Part shown: in pieces, positions 1 through 13,469 of the stretch
Layout: every line of letters begins with the position of its first letter
Position numbering within the stretch: the stretch's first letter is position 1
From: Odontesthes bonariensis
Taxonomy: Eukaryota > Chordata > Actinopteri > Atheriniformes > Atherinopsidae
Assembly: GCF_027942865.1 (NCBI RefSeq)
Contig: NC_134510.1
Coordinates: forward strand, 15,962,743 to 16,026,742
Length of the DNA: 64,000 nucleotides
Direction of reading: 5' to 3'
Notes under the pieces: generated by a model
The model's database searches: none
The model's input: only the letters and a program-made list of their open reading frames with translations
What the model was told of the DNA's origin: nothing
Position numbers and translations under genes: made by a program

Positions 1-3000
1 TGACCTTCCAGAACAAAGAGCTGTTTATCTTATATGTTAGGAAACAAAACCATTTGTGTTTGCTTGAATTATCCCTGATTGGATCCAGATACACCAAATT
101 AGATGCTAGAAAATGTTTCTCATTCAAGGTAAAATAACACATTGGATAAAGTTTTATTTTTTTCCCTGCCGATCTCTGTGTTTGTTGATATCAATCTTGA
201 GGGTTATTAAATATACCTGTCAAAGAAAACAGAGAACCAAATAAGATAAGATAATTCATTATTGTTTCTATTACATTAATGTTGTCCTGAGGTAGTGAAC
301 CCTTAAAATTGGTAAAGTTAAATTAAATTTGTTGGCTTTGTGCTCAGTAAGGTGCATCAGTGAGTCAAGGTCGAGCACACTTTTAACAGACATTTTAATG
401 TCATCCATGTTCTGTGTAGGAGATGATTGACAGTCACTCCATCTCTAAGTTAGTATCCATTCCCCTTTTTCGAGATGTGGCTAAGGGGATTTAGGCCAAG
501 ACAGAACAACAACGGATGAGTTACTCTCCCTTCATGGGCCTGTGAAACAACATATTAAATAACATGTTAAATTCAATGCTGTGGATACATGTGAGCATAA
601 AGAATATTCAGTAACAAGAAAGATGAGAGGAACAAGGAAAGCCCCTGGAATTTTTGCCTCCAATGTGAAAGGAAGATGGGCAAAGGAGTTTCTGGTGTGA
701 CAAATGGAAGCAACGTCTACAACGTGTTTAAAATGTTACATTTCGGGTCAACTAGAAGGTCTCCAACTGTGTATCCTTGCCTCTTAGTATCAGAGTTTAG
801 AAACTGAAAAAAATATGTATGTACTGTTAGTTTTATGCAATAATTCTTGTCAATGATGTCTCTCTAAGTATTTTCCTAAAGATCTCAATCAGGTGAAAAT
901 TATGATTCTCTGCAATTTACATCTTCCGTCATTTGATGTGTGGATGATGTGTGACATGTCCGTCCAAAACCTTCCCATAAGTTCTCGGCTGCGTTTAGAT
1001 GTGACTATGGAGGCCATAGCATGCGAGTCACCTCATTTTCATTCTCATAAAACCATCCAGAAACCCCTTACAACATATGGATGGAGATGTTGTCCCAATA
1101 TTTCATCACGGGAGAAAGTTGGTCACAGCTGCCTTGTATTGATTTGCATAATGTTAAAATGCAGCTCAGTGTGTTTCAGAGCTGATGCATTATTTTAAGG
1201 GCAAACCTGCTATTGTTTAGCTTGCACTCAAAGCTTGACTTTATAAGCATGTGGGTTTTTTTTTTTATGAATACCATGCAGAAACCCACAGTAAAAACAG
1301 ATAATCGCTGATTCTGACACTGTAATATTGCAAACGTTCCACTGTGGTATTATGAGAACTTTATAATGTCAATTATTATTTAAAAAGAGCATGTCTGTTT
1401 GTAACTTTCCTTCTCTTGTTTCTTGGCTGTTTTGCATCTTTGTTGTGTTTTCTACACTCTTTTGTCCTTTTTGCTGGAATTCATTGTCTTTATAATCTTT
1501 TTTTGTTGTAGTCTAACATTCTGTGACTATCTTGTGACATATTGAAGGAGAGAAAAAGAGGCACATAGTTTGCCTGGAGCAACCTGAGTCAGTTCTCAGG
1601 GCCGCTGATGCCTGCAAGATGTGTACACAACGAGTCTCTATTTTAAAAAAGAAAACACCACCCTCCGTTACCCTAACAAGTCTGTTGTATATAAAACCTT
1701 GGGTTTAGCCATACAGTGAGTTAGAATACAATGTCAAAGAAACGCACACTGACATAATTTCTGAGAGAAAAAGAGTATTCTTTGAGGAAATGTTATAATC
1801 TGAATAAAATAAAATACAGTCCCTCAAACTGAGGGCTGTGCATGGTGTCAAATATCCTAATATTGCATCTTCATGACAAGAAACCCAACTTTCCACACAA
1901 TTCCTGTTGCGATTATTAAGCAAACTGATGTTGCCTGGCAATAGTTACATCTTATCTTGACTTATCAAAAGAGTTTGGACTGAGTTTTAAGATGAAACGG
2001 ATGAATGATGAAGACCATTTATTGTTAAAAGTCCCAGATTATCAGTGTTCCAAAACTTCCGAGATATACAATCCTGAATTAACCTATCCTTGATGATCAC
2101 AGCAGAGGGGCATAACTCCCACTGAGGAAGTGGTTTTCAGGCCTGCACACCGATGCTAATGCCTTTAAATCTCTACATGTGTCAGTAATTGTGGTTTAAC
2201 GGGGTGGCAGCCCAGTTGGCTCTGAGAGAGCTCTCTACAATGTTGCTAAGCTTTCGTCTCTTATTTGGTATGTCACCAAGTTTTCTAACTTGCCAGGAAG
2301 GAGATAGACTGATACTATTTGGTTGTTTTTGAGCCGAAGTAATAAACCGTACAGGTAATTGTAAAATAATAGTGCTCTTTTTCCGCAGAGGAAAAAAAGA
2401 CATGCATTTTCAGAGGAGGATCATTTATTTAACTAACTAACTCCTGCGACCACAGTCAAATTGTATTCAAGTACAAGCAAGGATACTTCCAGGCTGGGGA
2501 AGAATTGCATGTAATTTAATGTAAAGTGTTTAGGTGACTATATTGTATGGTCACAGATATGTCTATCTAAACTACTAAAGAACAAACAGCAATGAAATCA
2601 TGATGAGAGGGGCTAACTCACTTACTGAGTGCTAGAATCATGAACCTTTCACATAAGATCCAGTAACTGCTTGCTTGTAGTTCATTTTCAACTAGAACAC
2701 ACACACAGAGACTTTCTGTCAGGGAAGAGACAGTTTGCTCAGGACTCATTGATCGAGAGGCAGTTGTGTGAGAAGTCTAATACTGGGTATTAGAGCTGTC
2801 TCTACAAAAACACTCTTTACCCATTGTCTTTTGTGCCCTGTGCCAGAGACACCATGTTTTGTCCGGGTAAATGGCAAACAGAGCCAGTTTGCGGCTGAGC
2901 TGCTGGAAGTGTTGCTTGTGGCTTTTTTCCCGGTGGCATGAAATGCAGATAAGAGCAGGACAGGGAAAAAACAAAATATAATTACCAACATGACCTCTCA

Positions 3001-4769
3001 TAGTTGCATTGTCTTCCAGTAAAAATGGCTGGAATAGTGTTCGTCTTCATAATAAGTTTAGTAGCGAACCCTGCTGTTTTTGCAGTCATATTTGAGAGCA
3101 AGTGGGGAAAGGAATGACTGCCTACACAAACCTGTCTTTCCCAAAGGAGGACACCGCTCCGACTTGCTTTTCCACGGTTAACCAGAACTGTCAGGCTGTG
3201 CAGGGAACCTCAGCCTGCTAAAGGCAATCTTACTAAGCATCACTAAGTTCAATTGCAGTGTCTCTCAGATGAATGGTTGGATCTGTATCTCACTTTATAT
3301 CTAGTTTTGTTACAAAACCAACCTGTTTATGGTTCAAAATAGTGAAACAGCAGTCTGAAAAATTAAGACTGGGCTGTGATTCCTCATTTAACTCAAGTGT
3401 AGCTCAGTACCTGGCAGCTGCTTAAATCCTACGGTCTGCTCCTCTTGCATTGCCAGTTTGCCTTTGTGGTACTTAGCAGGCATAACCTGTTTATGCAACA
3501 TTCCACTTCAGAAATTATTCTTGGTAGATTAACAATCACTCCCCAAATCACCATGGATCAAAACAGAGGATCCAGGAGAGCTTCTTCATGCCTGTTCGCA
3601 GGTCAGTTGACTTTTTCTGAAATTCAAAGAATAACTGATTACCTTGAGAATTGTACACTGACCCATCACTCCTCTAAAGAGTCTCCACTGTCTGTGGGGA
3701 TTCACCCTCAGAGCTTGGGCATACTCTTGGACACGAGAGTCTTACGAATAAATCTTTTGAAACTACTTGCTTGCTCTTTCTCTGCTTAAGAATCTGTTCA
3801 CAGAACAGGACCGCATTTGTTACCTGGCATAACCTTTTGACTTTAATGACTGAAGAACAGAAATTTACATCCTGCTTTTGTTGCAATGATAGAATGAATT
3901 ATTCACCCATGTCCAACAGTTAAAAGGAAACACATGCAGACATTCGCTCATGTCTCCCTCTGTCACTATGAGGACTTTATGAGAAATTATTTTTACTTAA
4001 CAGGTGTTACAGAATCCGCCAGTTCAAAAGTCAGAGACCATGAAGTTGTGCATTTCTACATATCATGCATGCTGATCTATTTAGTCATGGAAATGGATAT
4101 TCATAAGCGTATATAGTCTATACAATACATATGTAAACAGATAACTTATAAACACGTGCATTTTCTAAACTGTTCAAGGCTAAGAAGGGGTCCTTTCTAC
4201 ACAAGACCTTGAACAAACCAAAGTACTTATAGACAGCAGAAAATTGAAAAAAGGTTGAGACCCTTATCCTAAAACCAAAAGTATGTATTGTATTGTACTG
4301 TGCCTGTGTTTTTATATGTTTCATATTCTTAAAGCAGGTGGCTAAAACTCATACATTCCTGCTGGCAGAGCATGGAAGGGACCTGTCTCAATGAATTTCC
4401 TGGTCAGCCTGAGGATGCTGTAGATATGGTTTCCCTGTAGAAAGCTGAGGCGGCCACACTCCAATTAAGCTGAGCTGCAGCTCGCCTGGATAGCTCTCTC
4501 AAGCAGATGGGACTGATAAACACGCACATGTGCGTATGCATTCGCTTGTGCGTTAAAAAAGTCTTAACCTGGACATTGCCACATTATTCTAACAATACTA
4601 AAAGAGCATACATCTATAGAAATCTTATAGAATCCATAAATTGTTCTGGTGGAATGCTGTGGTGCAATATATGATGACTAGGATGCAAATGAAAACCATA
4701 CAGTAAAATCTGTGTGCATATGTGTGTGCATAAATTACATATGTTGTGTGTATACATACACATGTGCAC
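1..4769. other. intergenic DNA, no gene recognised
   Basis: AT-rich non-coding sequence with stops in all frames and only short open frames (up to about 115 codons) that resemble no protein I know. I see no clear repeat copy, splice-flanked coding block or RNA gene. It is the far end of the gene desert upstream of rspo3, so distant enhancers are possible but cannot be seen by eye. Confidence 0.6.
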
Positions 4770-4773
4770 TTAA

Positions 4774-5189
4774 AGCTGCGGTCGGCAACTTTTTTTTAGT
4801 CATATTAGCTTGAACTGTCATGGGATTCTGGAAGTAGAATATTAAATAGGCTGTTTAGGAAAAATAACGAAATCTGTAGCTCCCTCTGAAGCCTGTAATC
4901 ATGCTTGCAAAAACCCAGCGCTCCCGGCTGTTTTTAACCAATCAAGTTAGGGTGGAGGAATCCTACCTGTCAATCACAGCTTGTGCACACGCTGCTGAGC
5001 GTGAGTCTGCTCCAGCTTGTGTGCGCTCACACTGGTGTGAACTCACGTGCACAACCTCGTCCACAGAGGGGGAGGGGTTTGGGGGGCGATTCGGAGCTTG
5101 TTAGAGGTTGGGGGAGGGACCTGAGAGTTGTATCAGTTCGAATTTTCCGACTTTAGACTCGCAATTTTGAAAACCTGCCGACTGCAGCT
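4774..5189. mobile_element. TTAA-flanked MITE (416 bp)
   Basis: A 416-bp element lies between two TTAA tetranucleotides (4770-4773 and 5190-5193). Its ends are inverted repeats: AGCTGCGGTCGGCA on the left, and AGCTGCAGTCGGCA when the right end is read on the opposite strand (13 of 14 match). No transposase frame is present, so it is non-autonomous. A TTAA target duplication is the hallmark of piggyBac-superfamily transposition, but the terminus does not begin with the usual CCC, so superfamily assignment is inference. A 17-bp remnant at 25826-25842 carries the same terminus. Confidence 0.7.
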
Positions 5190-5317
5190 TTAAGAAGCCA
5201 AGAATATAAACCAAACAAAGTCTGTCCATTTATTGAAACCAATAAAAATATTGTTTGTGTTCACACCAGTGTTGATCCAATATTGTTAGTGATACATAAA
5301 AATATAAAAAATATATA

Positions 5318-5593
5318 TATCCATTTTCTATGCCCGCTTAATCCAATTCAGGGTCCTGAGGGATCTGAAGTCTTTCCCAGCTGTCATTGGGTGAGAGGCG
5401 GGGTACACCCTGGACAGGTCGCCAGTCCATCACAGGACCACACAGAGACAAACGAGACAAACCATTCACACTCACATTCACTCCTAGGGTCAATTTAGAG
5501 ACACCATTTAACCTAACATGCATGTTTTTAGATGGTGAGAGCAAGCCTGAGTACCTGGAGAAAACCCACACATACATGGGGAGAACATGCATT
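5318..5593 (-). repeat. 5'-truncated SINE copy, same family as 27991-28366
   Basis: Read on the minus strand, this matches the body and 3' end of the full-length SINE at 27991-28366. Shared blocks include the tract around GGACTGGCGACCTGTCCAGG and the ATGCATGTTAGGTTAA block. The tRNA-like head is missing, so the copy is 5'-truncated. The 3' tail is short and abuts an AT dinucleotide run near 5310-5320. Confidence 0.7.
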
Positions 5594-7862
5594 TTGATTA
5601 AAATGGGTCTCGGTGCTCCACAACTGCTCATTCCAATCTTTTCTGTTCTTTTTGTAAAAACAGTAAATCAAAAGTGTATGTTGATACAACCACATTCCCA
5701 GTAAAACTGCTCTCTCTTCATACTTTTCTGTTTCTTCCGTTAGACAGCTAAACACCTCAAAAATTGTGATTGAAAAATCTGCCCATTATGGCTGTATGTC
5801 AACTCATGGTCACTTATAGCACTTTCATACCGTCGTTTGCTCTTACAAAATTCAGATTTTGTAACTGCAACGTCATCAGACAAAATCCCCTCTCACGTAA
5901 CTTAAAGACAACCACTGTGCAGTGAATTCAGGTATACTTGCATGTATAGCGATCCAACACAGAAAGTCAGAGGCAGCAGGATGTCTTGAACAGTTTTTTT
6001 TTTTCTTTTTTACACAGTTTACGTCATCACAGTGTCTGACATACTTGGATTAATAACTTAAGAACCAATAACCAATTAAATGGCCAATAGGAACTGGAAG
6101 CATAGTGTAAACCACCTAAGTGTTGGGACAATGACATCACAACAAAGCAGTGTTCAACACCATTTCTTTTTTTCTATTCTTTTTTTTTGTCACGCTTTAA
6201 TATTTTTGTTGACAGCAGTACAAAACCAGGTTCACGTCCAATGACAAACAATGGTGAGCACAAACACAATCTGGCCTCAATTCCTCTAAGTTCAACTAAG
6301 TGCTCTGTTTCAGCAAATAAAGAAGTAAATACTGTTGTTCTTTGGCACTCTTTTTCAAAGCACATCCGAATGTTGTTAAAGGTCTAAACAACTTAGAAAT
6401 ATGCTTCCATATTTTTTTCAAAACTCATAAATTCCTGAATTCTCATTTGGGGGTCCCATAAGATGTGGCTAAAGCATATTCTGGTTACTTTGTTGAAAGA
6501 TTTAAACAAGATGAAAGGTCTGTTGTCTGTTCTACTTGTGAAACTAAATCTTGTGATTCATGCGCTGATTTTTAACACAAGACCCTACAAGTTCAACATC
6601 CCATTAAGACAGAATTACCATGGGGAAAAAACTTCACCAGGATGATTTAACTTTAAGGAAATGAGCCGAACAGAGCAGTACATTATTCCTCTTGCAGGCT
6701 CAATCTACTCCGCGATTCATCAGCAGTCTAAGCTGTGCACCTCAGCTCAACATCAGTTTTTCAACAGAAGGTGACATTTGGTCTGGATTCTAAGACATAC
6801 AAACATCCTGATGGCCACTCCTGTGAAATCCAGTATCATTCAGAACTACATTTAAGGGAGGAGATGAGTGAAGACCCCAAACCTCTTAAATGCTGTTTAA
6901 TCACTTGAAGCAACAGCAGTAACCGTGCAATCCAGCACTTAAACTCCCCCTTGCTGTTGAACTCATCTTAATAATTGAGAATACAGTTGATGGATGTGTT
7001 TAATAGCTGAAGAGAACAAGACCACTTACACGGCCCATCAATCTCGTCCTGCTAGGGGTGAAAAAGAAGACAAAAACCTTCTCCATATCCAAGGGATTTA
7101 GCTGCACCTTTTTGGTGAGCCTTCACCAAATACATCAAGACAACACAAGGTCTTTTTTTCTTTTTGCGTGTGTTTGTGTTAGAGGAAGCCAAGAAACAAA
7201 ACACAGAGATTGAGAACAAGAAAGAGGAGAATCTGCATGGGGGAATGGAGAGTAGAAATGAACAAAAGTTTAAGAAGGCGAGAGTTTGCTTGGCAATTCC
7301 AGGACAAGGAGTGCAGTCAGTTTAAAAATCATATGATCCATTTCCTGTTTGTGGTGTTTTAGTGAAATAGTCACATGAAAAAAGTAAAACAAGATATGAA
7401 GGAGGGAGCAAGAAGGTAAAGAAAAAAAAAAGGAGGCACAATTCTTAAAACTGGTCCAGTTTTCCAGTCTTATCTAATGTCTGATCTTGCACTATACAGA
7501 CAAAACAAGAGAGTACCCCGAGTCCTGGCACCTGCTGTATTTTCATTTTGTTTGGAATACAAAGAGCACACTGTGTGTTTTCAAATGTGCTCATTAAAAA
7601 TAGTCGATTTAAGACGTGATTTAGAAAGAGCTACAATTCACATGCAGCTAACGGCCTTCTATGGTCAGGTATGACCAATGACTTAACTAGACTGATGTTA
7701 GCAAACTTATATTACCCTGTAACTGATATTTTTCAACACAAGTATAGGATTGACTTAAAAAAAAAGGCTCAACTCTGGCTTTAACCAATATAGTTTAATC
7801 ACCCAAATATCTGATCTTTATGTTCTTGTTGTAAAGAAATAAGATTTGTGTGTCAAAGTCAC
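5594..7862. other. intergenic DNA, no gene recognised
   Basis: AT-rich, with several T- and A-runs (near 5997, 6175, 7150 and 7420). Open frames are short and unlike known proteins. No repeat family is identified with confidence. Confidence 0.5.
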
Positions 7863-7866
7863 TTAA

Positions 7867-8557
7867 AGTGACCATCCGGGATTTTGGACACAGGACCTCA
7901 TTTCCAAGTCAGCAAGGGTGTAAGAAATGTGTCCAGGTGTTTTTTTTTACATTCCATGCAGTCCTTGTGAAATCTCGTGTTCCTGTTGCTAAGCTAGCGC
8001 AAGTGAACGGCTATGCTCTAGCCTGCCCCGAAAACACTCTAAACCTATTTATTTAACACTGAAAGCAACTCAATTATCATGGCAGGTTATCGATGCAAAT
8101 ATATGTGTTGATGGGGGCGTTTAGGAAGTTAACCAACCTTGCAATTGTGTTTGATCACCATCAATCTCTCTTGCGGCTCCCTGTTGATGACAGTGTGGTT
8201 ACATCACAACTGAAGACAGCGAGGTAAAATTCCGCTGACCCCGAGAAAATAGTCCCTCAACGTTCTAAAATCCAGGCAGTGCTAGGTCGGTTTTATTTCA
8301 AACCTCATTATATGAAGACAAACATTTACATTCGGAGCCTGGCATAGTTACGGTTTTGTTTTGAATGTTGTTTAAACTGGATAAGACTGTTTTTGGGACA
8401 GGCTAGAGCATAGCCGTTCACTTTCGCTAGCTTAGCAACAGGGATATGGGATTTCACAAGGACTGCATGGAATGCAAAAAAAACGTTCTGGACACATTTC
8501 TTACACCCTGGCTGACTCGGAAATGAGGTCCTGTGTCCAAAATCCCGGATGGTCACT
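7867..8557. mobile_element. foldback MITE with about 180-bp inverted arms, TTAA-flanked
   Basis: A 691-bp element lies between TTAA (7863-7866) and TTAA (8558-8561). The left arm (about 7867-8046) and right arm (about 8375-8557) are inverted copies of each other, roughly 90% identical by eye, beginning AGTGACCATCCGGGATTTTG. Because of this, both arms translate into nearly the same spurious peptide on opposite strands. The spacer (about 8047-8374) has no coding frame. A TTAA duplication plus long inverted arms suggests a non-autonomous DNA transposon, possibly piggyBac-mobilised; the family is inferred. Confidence 0.8.
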
Positions 8558-8561
8558 TTAA

Positions 8562-11319
8562 ACCTGCCAAATTAGAATTAAATATCTTCATGCAGTCCTG
8601 TACTCAGGAAACTAGAATCTCATTATTCCTCTAAGTCACTTCATTTATCAAAATAAACATACTGAAATGCTTCCCTTACTTGCAGTATAAATGAACTGCA
8701 TCCCAGTCTGGCTGGCCCTCAAATTCCACATCACTCTGCTCATAGCTCCCCTCCTCTTCTTTGCTCAGTTAAGAAAAAATATCCAAGAGTCAGCGGCGAC
8801 ATATTAGGAAAGTGATTCTCATCTTATTTCCTGGTTGTGCATGGTCATGTCAACATCTTAATGATACCTTTGGTTCAGAAATTGTGTTGAAACCAAGCAG
8901 GTTTTGGTAGATTGTGAACTAATGTTACATTTTCACACACTTGAGGTGGGAAGGCTGAAGCGGGAGGCTTTGGGGTAAGCTGGAGGAGAAAAAAGCAGGG
9001 AAAAACACCTGCTTGCAATTTTAAAGAAAAGAGAAAAAAAAAGTCTTTAATCTGGGTTTGGATGGCTGGCTGGCATAGGAGCACAGCATTGTTTTTCAGA
9101 TCAATCTGATATTAAGCCCACATAAATCCCAACATCTCTGGAGAACAGGGCCAAGTGTTGACATTTTTGATACATGGCCAGAGGACCTTGTGGGTATGGA
9201 TACCCTTAACCAGAGGAATGTGATAGATGTATTTTACAACTTTTGTGCTATTATAAATTCAACTTGTCCACATGTACATTCCAGGTAAAACTCTGAGTCA
9301 TACAACATCTGAGAAGACCAGCTGTCTCTGCCACAGTTCAGTTGTTCTAGTTGTTGTAGTTGACTTAATTGGATTTAAAATGAGATGGGTTATTTTGTCT
9401 TCTTTTAATGGGTTCTCACAATGAAAGAGTCACTTAATTGTCCTATTGAAACACTAAAGATTGTCTTAGTAAACTTTTTTTTCATCATTTTCTGGGGCAA
9501 ATATTAAAAAAACATCATTCTTATGGTGATCATATTTATATAATACATATGAATATAGTGGTTATAATGCATGTTTAAGCACTTAAAGCCTACAGCTGGT
9601 CATTACATCCTGACTTCCAAACATCATACATTCTCTTTGATAAAATCTGAAAACCACTTTTGATACCACAACCCTTTCAATGACTTTGAACAATTTTTCA
9701 CGTTTGAATGTGGAGACGGCAGTGTTCGTGTCACATGCATCTGTGTATGCACTGTCATGAATATGAGCACGTATCTGTTTATTCAAGTGTTTACAGCCAG
9801 TGGCACATATGAAATTTGAGTCAGTTGAAACCACAAATCATGCCCGAGTCATCTCTCTGTTGTTTCACTTTCAGGCCTTGTTATGAGGGATAATACCAAA
9901 GGAAAGACATTCATTTGTCTTGTTGTATGCTGCAGTGTAACATAGTGCATTACGCTATTAGCGGAAGCAAACTTTGCATTCATTTGATAGTCTAAAGAGC
10001 GAAAATATGTATCTGCCTCAGACAGAAAGAAGATTGATAAATCATGTAAGAAGGATCAATATATTGAGCTTTTTTTCTATAGATCATCTTGGCCCACTTC
10101 ATCCTTTACTTGGAAATAAGAATCACCAATTAACCTGTCGGGTATGTCTTTGCTCTGTGGGAGGAAGACAGCACACCTGGATAAAAAAAGTTTATGTTCT
10201 GCATGTTCAAGCCTAGAGCCATCTCTCCGTGTGCTCAATGCTGCAGCATCTTGGTATATATAATATATATGAGGTAATGTTTAACCATGACGGAACTTTA
10301 CAGAACATAGACAATGATCCAGATGATGACATTTAACCATGATATTCCGAAACTTTTGACCCAGCAGTCCCACTCCTCCACTGTTAGACAAACTTTTGAA
10401 TTCACAAATACATGCACACATGCAGAAACACTTTTTAACAGATATCTTACGCAAGTACACACACATATATCTCATATCCACCTGGAAGCAGATCCCTCAC
10501 CATCCAAGTGGTGAACTCTGTGCAAAAACTGTCACAGTGACTGCACTTAGTTTACATTTCTCTGGAGCTGGACCTCAACCTGCAGCAGGGCTTTTGCTTG
10601 CAGGAGCTCTCCAGGATAGTCCAACCTTTAACTGATAAGAACGATCTTCCAGAACAATGCATCCAATTGTGAACTTAAGTCTCTCCTGGGTGAATGAGGA
10701 ACCGTGTAGATGTGCAAACACAGAGCTTTGAGGAACTATGAAAACAAGCTTATGTTTATGTACCTATTATTTTTGGTGCATTAGTATCTTTCCACTAAAA
10801 CCTCTGAATGTCAGGTAACAGTACCTGTGAGATGACAGAGTAGGGTTTTATATAATTTTGCTACACAGATAAAATATCACAAAATAAACTTAAGGAAGCT
10901 GAGTAAAAAGTGGTGTTATATTACAAACCAATGTAATATTAGTCACCTAAGGTTAACATGCCAAACATGCCTTGGAGACATGGATTATTGTACCAAGACG
11001 CATTCTATTAGAGCCACTTGTAGGGAAATGTCAGGGACAGTGTCACGGTAAACGCCATCTCTGTCTCAAACGTCAAGGATCCAGTGCAGTGTGACCTGTT
11101 GGCGCAAAATTCAGCACCCTGGACAGCGAATTTGTAATTACACAACATATCATTTGAAAACAAAAAACAAATTCACAACTCACAGGATGGGCATAATCAA
11201 ATGTAAGGTCGATCTTGCCCACACACTGATGACAGCAAACAAGCAGTGTGCTGAAGACCAGTATCCACCATTCTGTTTCCTGCTGCACCCTCCATTTGCT
11301 CTTGTTTTCGGTGTATTAT
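8562..11319. other. intergenic DNA, no gene recognised
   Basis: No coding exon, RNA gene or recognisable repeat copy. A short TA-rich patch lies near 10254-10272. Open frames are at most about 120 codons and look random. Confidence 0.5.
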
Positions 11320-12465
11320 CATACAACCCCTGGACCAAAATGATGGAATCACCACTCTTCGAGGATGTTCATTCATTTGTTTTAGTCTTTTTTAATCAAA
11401 CAAATAAATATGCCTTTAAAAACTATACAGAAATTGCTGTGATTTTAACCCTCTGAGGCGTGATCATAGACCTCATAGTGAAAATGGGTTCAGACCCCAG
11501 AGGGTTAATAAAGTTGAGCAACAAGTATGGATTCACTATGGCATGAGGAAAAATTTTTTAAAAACTCATAGTTGACAGCTTGAAATCTTTGAGGTATTGA
11601 TGTAATTTTAGGACCAATATTCTTAATCAATTGGGTGCAAACTTTCTTGTATAGAAGTTGAAAGATCAACTTTACAGGACTGAGATTTGTCATGGATCGT
11701 TTAGTTTCTTTTTTTTTCCAACATAATTTTTTAGTTTTTTCAATTAAGACCTGGACCATATGCTGGTCATGTCACAGAGGTGATATGTATTTCCTGAGGG
11801 AAGGTTTGAACAGTCTTTGCTCTGTGGCAAGATGCATTATTACCCTGAAACGTGACCTCGACATCATCAAACCTCCTTTTGAGTGATGGAACAAGAAAAA
11901 TATCCAAAGATTTCATTTCCACCTTGTGCATTTATTGTAGAGGTAATAATACCTTCTCACCTGGTCATCATATTCATCACTGAATATGACTTTCATCCGC
12001 AGTCTGTGACTGTTTCTCTTTACCCCATTGCAACCTTGTTTAGGAGCTAGCGATGGTTAATATTTGACTTTTCTGGATGTAAATTGCTTTTCCTTCAGCC
12101 AGTTTCTCACAGTTCAGTCTCAAATATTGACTCCTGTTTCTCCATTTGTTTTTCATTTCTTTTGTTGTGTATTTTCTATTTTCGGGCATATCGCTTTGAA
12201 GTTTCTGTTCTAACGCTGATGTCTTCCTTGGTCACCCAGTGTGTTTTTCTTTTACATCCTTCCCATTTTGTTTGTACTTGCTCCAAATTTTAAACACGGC
12301 TGACTCTTGATTGGGTAAAATTTGAAAAAAACAACACTTTTGTTTGAATTTTTTGGCATGATTTTCAAAGATGTTCAGGTAATAAATTAATCTGTCTTTA
12401 TTTGTTTGCTTCCTAGATAAAACAAATGAACGAACCTCCTCCAAGTATGGCGGTTCCACATTTCA
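11320..12465 (-). mobile_element. decayed Tc1/mariner-like transposon
   Basis: The ends are inverted copies. The left end (about 11320-11425) contains CCTGG followed by ATGATGGAATCACCAC and the tract GGATGTTCATTCATTTGTTTT. The right end (about 12370-12465), read on the other strand, repeats the same pattern. Minus-strand fragments between them resemble a Tc1 transposase: a helix-turn-helix piece ending SKYKQNGKDVKEKHTG near 12232-12300, then a catalytic-region piece near 11820 containing the equivalent of NNASCHRAKTV, all frameshifted. It is a dead copy. A 56-bp MITE is nested inside at 11449-11504. Confidence 0.75.
11449..11504. mobile_element. 56-bp TTAA-flanked mini-MITE (piggyBac-like ends)
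   Basis: It is flanked by TTAA at 11445-11448 and 11505-11508. It begins CCCTCTGAGG and ends CCCCAGAGGG, giving a 10-bp terminal inverted repeat with one mismatch. Ends starting CCC together with TTAA target sites are typical of the piggyBac superfamily. It sits inside the Tc1-like relic, so it inserted later. Confidence 0.65.
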
Positions 12466-13469
12466 ACGCTAGAATAAAGAGCTACCACAAATATCTGTTT
12501 GTTAAGGTTATGTATGTTAGCATATTTCTTATCAGAATAGACCTAGTAGATTATGTCAGTGGTAAATGAAGGATAGTTCTTCAACCAGAATTTAATCTCA
12601 AACAACAATGTCAATCTTTTAAAAACCCACTGTGCATGGCATTATCTGCAATCTGAAGTGCTGCATATTGTGGAGTTCTTGCTACAACCTGACATGAGTT
12701 GCTGTACACGTGTCTCCACACATCTTGCCAAAGACAGAGATCTCTGAAGGTGTTATCAGTCAGACCACTTAAACACTTGGGCTTGGGAGCGGCTCGACTC
12801 CTCATCATTCTCTGTAAAATCGACGAGATAAAACTCAGCTTGCTTCCCTTTGTGTGACGACAGACACCAGTATATGAGTAAAGATGAAAGGATAGTCTTT
12901 CAGCACTGAACGGAAACAAACAGCCTAAAGAGCATGAGCACACCTCTTTGCCCCCCTTCTCTGCTGCACTATTCCCTGCTTTCCTACGTGCTCTAGCTCC
13001 ATCAGTCATAGGGGAGTCCTCCAAATCATCAGTCAACCATGCGCAGGGTTGATGCAGGGATGTTAGCTCTTACCTTGGAAGAATTTGTCATCTTAAGTAC
13101 AAGACTTCTTTGATCTGGTAAACACAAAGTTCCAACAAATTTGATTTTTTTTTAAATTATGATCATCAAATATCTAACAGCATCTTAATGATGCAGGCTC
13201 TACACAATAATAAGTCACCATCTGGATTTAACTAAGCAAACGGATAAGGTTCTGCCATTGGAGAAGAACCGCAGGGATAAGTATGTTTCAGCAGGCAACA
13301 AGTTATGTATCCCCAACTCATGTAAGGAGTAGCTTCTCATTTGCTCAACAACCATGTCAGGATGGTGCCACGTTGCTCAAATGCTTTATCTATTTGGAGG
13401 CTGAGGCTCTCGTTGCATGTTCTTACCTGTACAGCACTCTTTCTCTTTGCCCACTTTCCTGTCTCTTTT
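12466..13469. other. intergenic DNA between two Tc1-like relics
   Basis: A 141-codon open frame on the minus strand (12611-13036) has no recognised domain, no good start context and no neighbouring exons. I treat it as chance. Nothing else is recognised. Confidence 0.5.

Noticed and set aside
7850-8056. Two near-identical peptides on opposite strands (7850-8056 plus, 8326-8556 minus)
   Set aside because: They are the two inverted arms of the foldback MITE, not a duplicated gene.
12611-13036. 141-codon open frame on the minus strand
   Set aside because: No domain or signal recognised, no splice-linked neighbours, and frames of this size are expected by chance in 64 kb.
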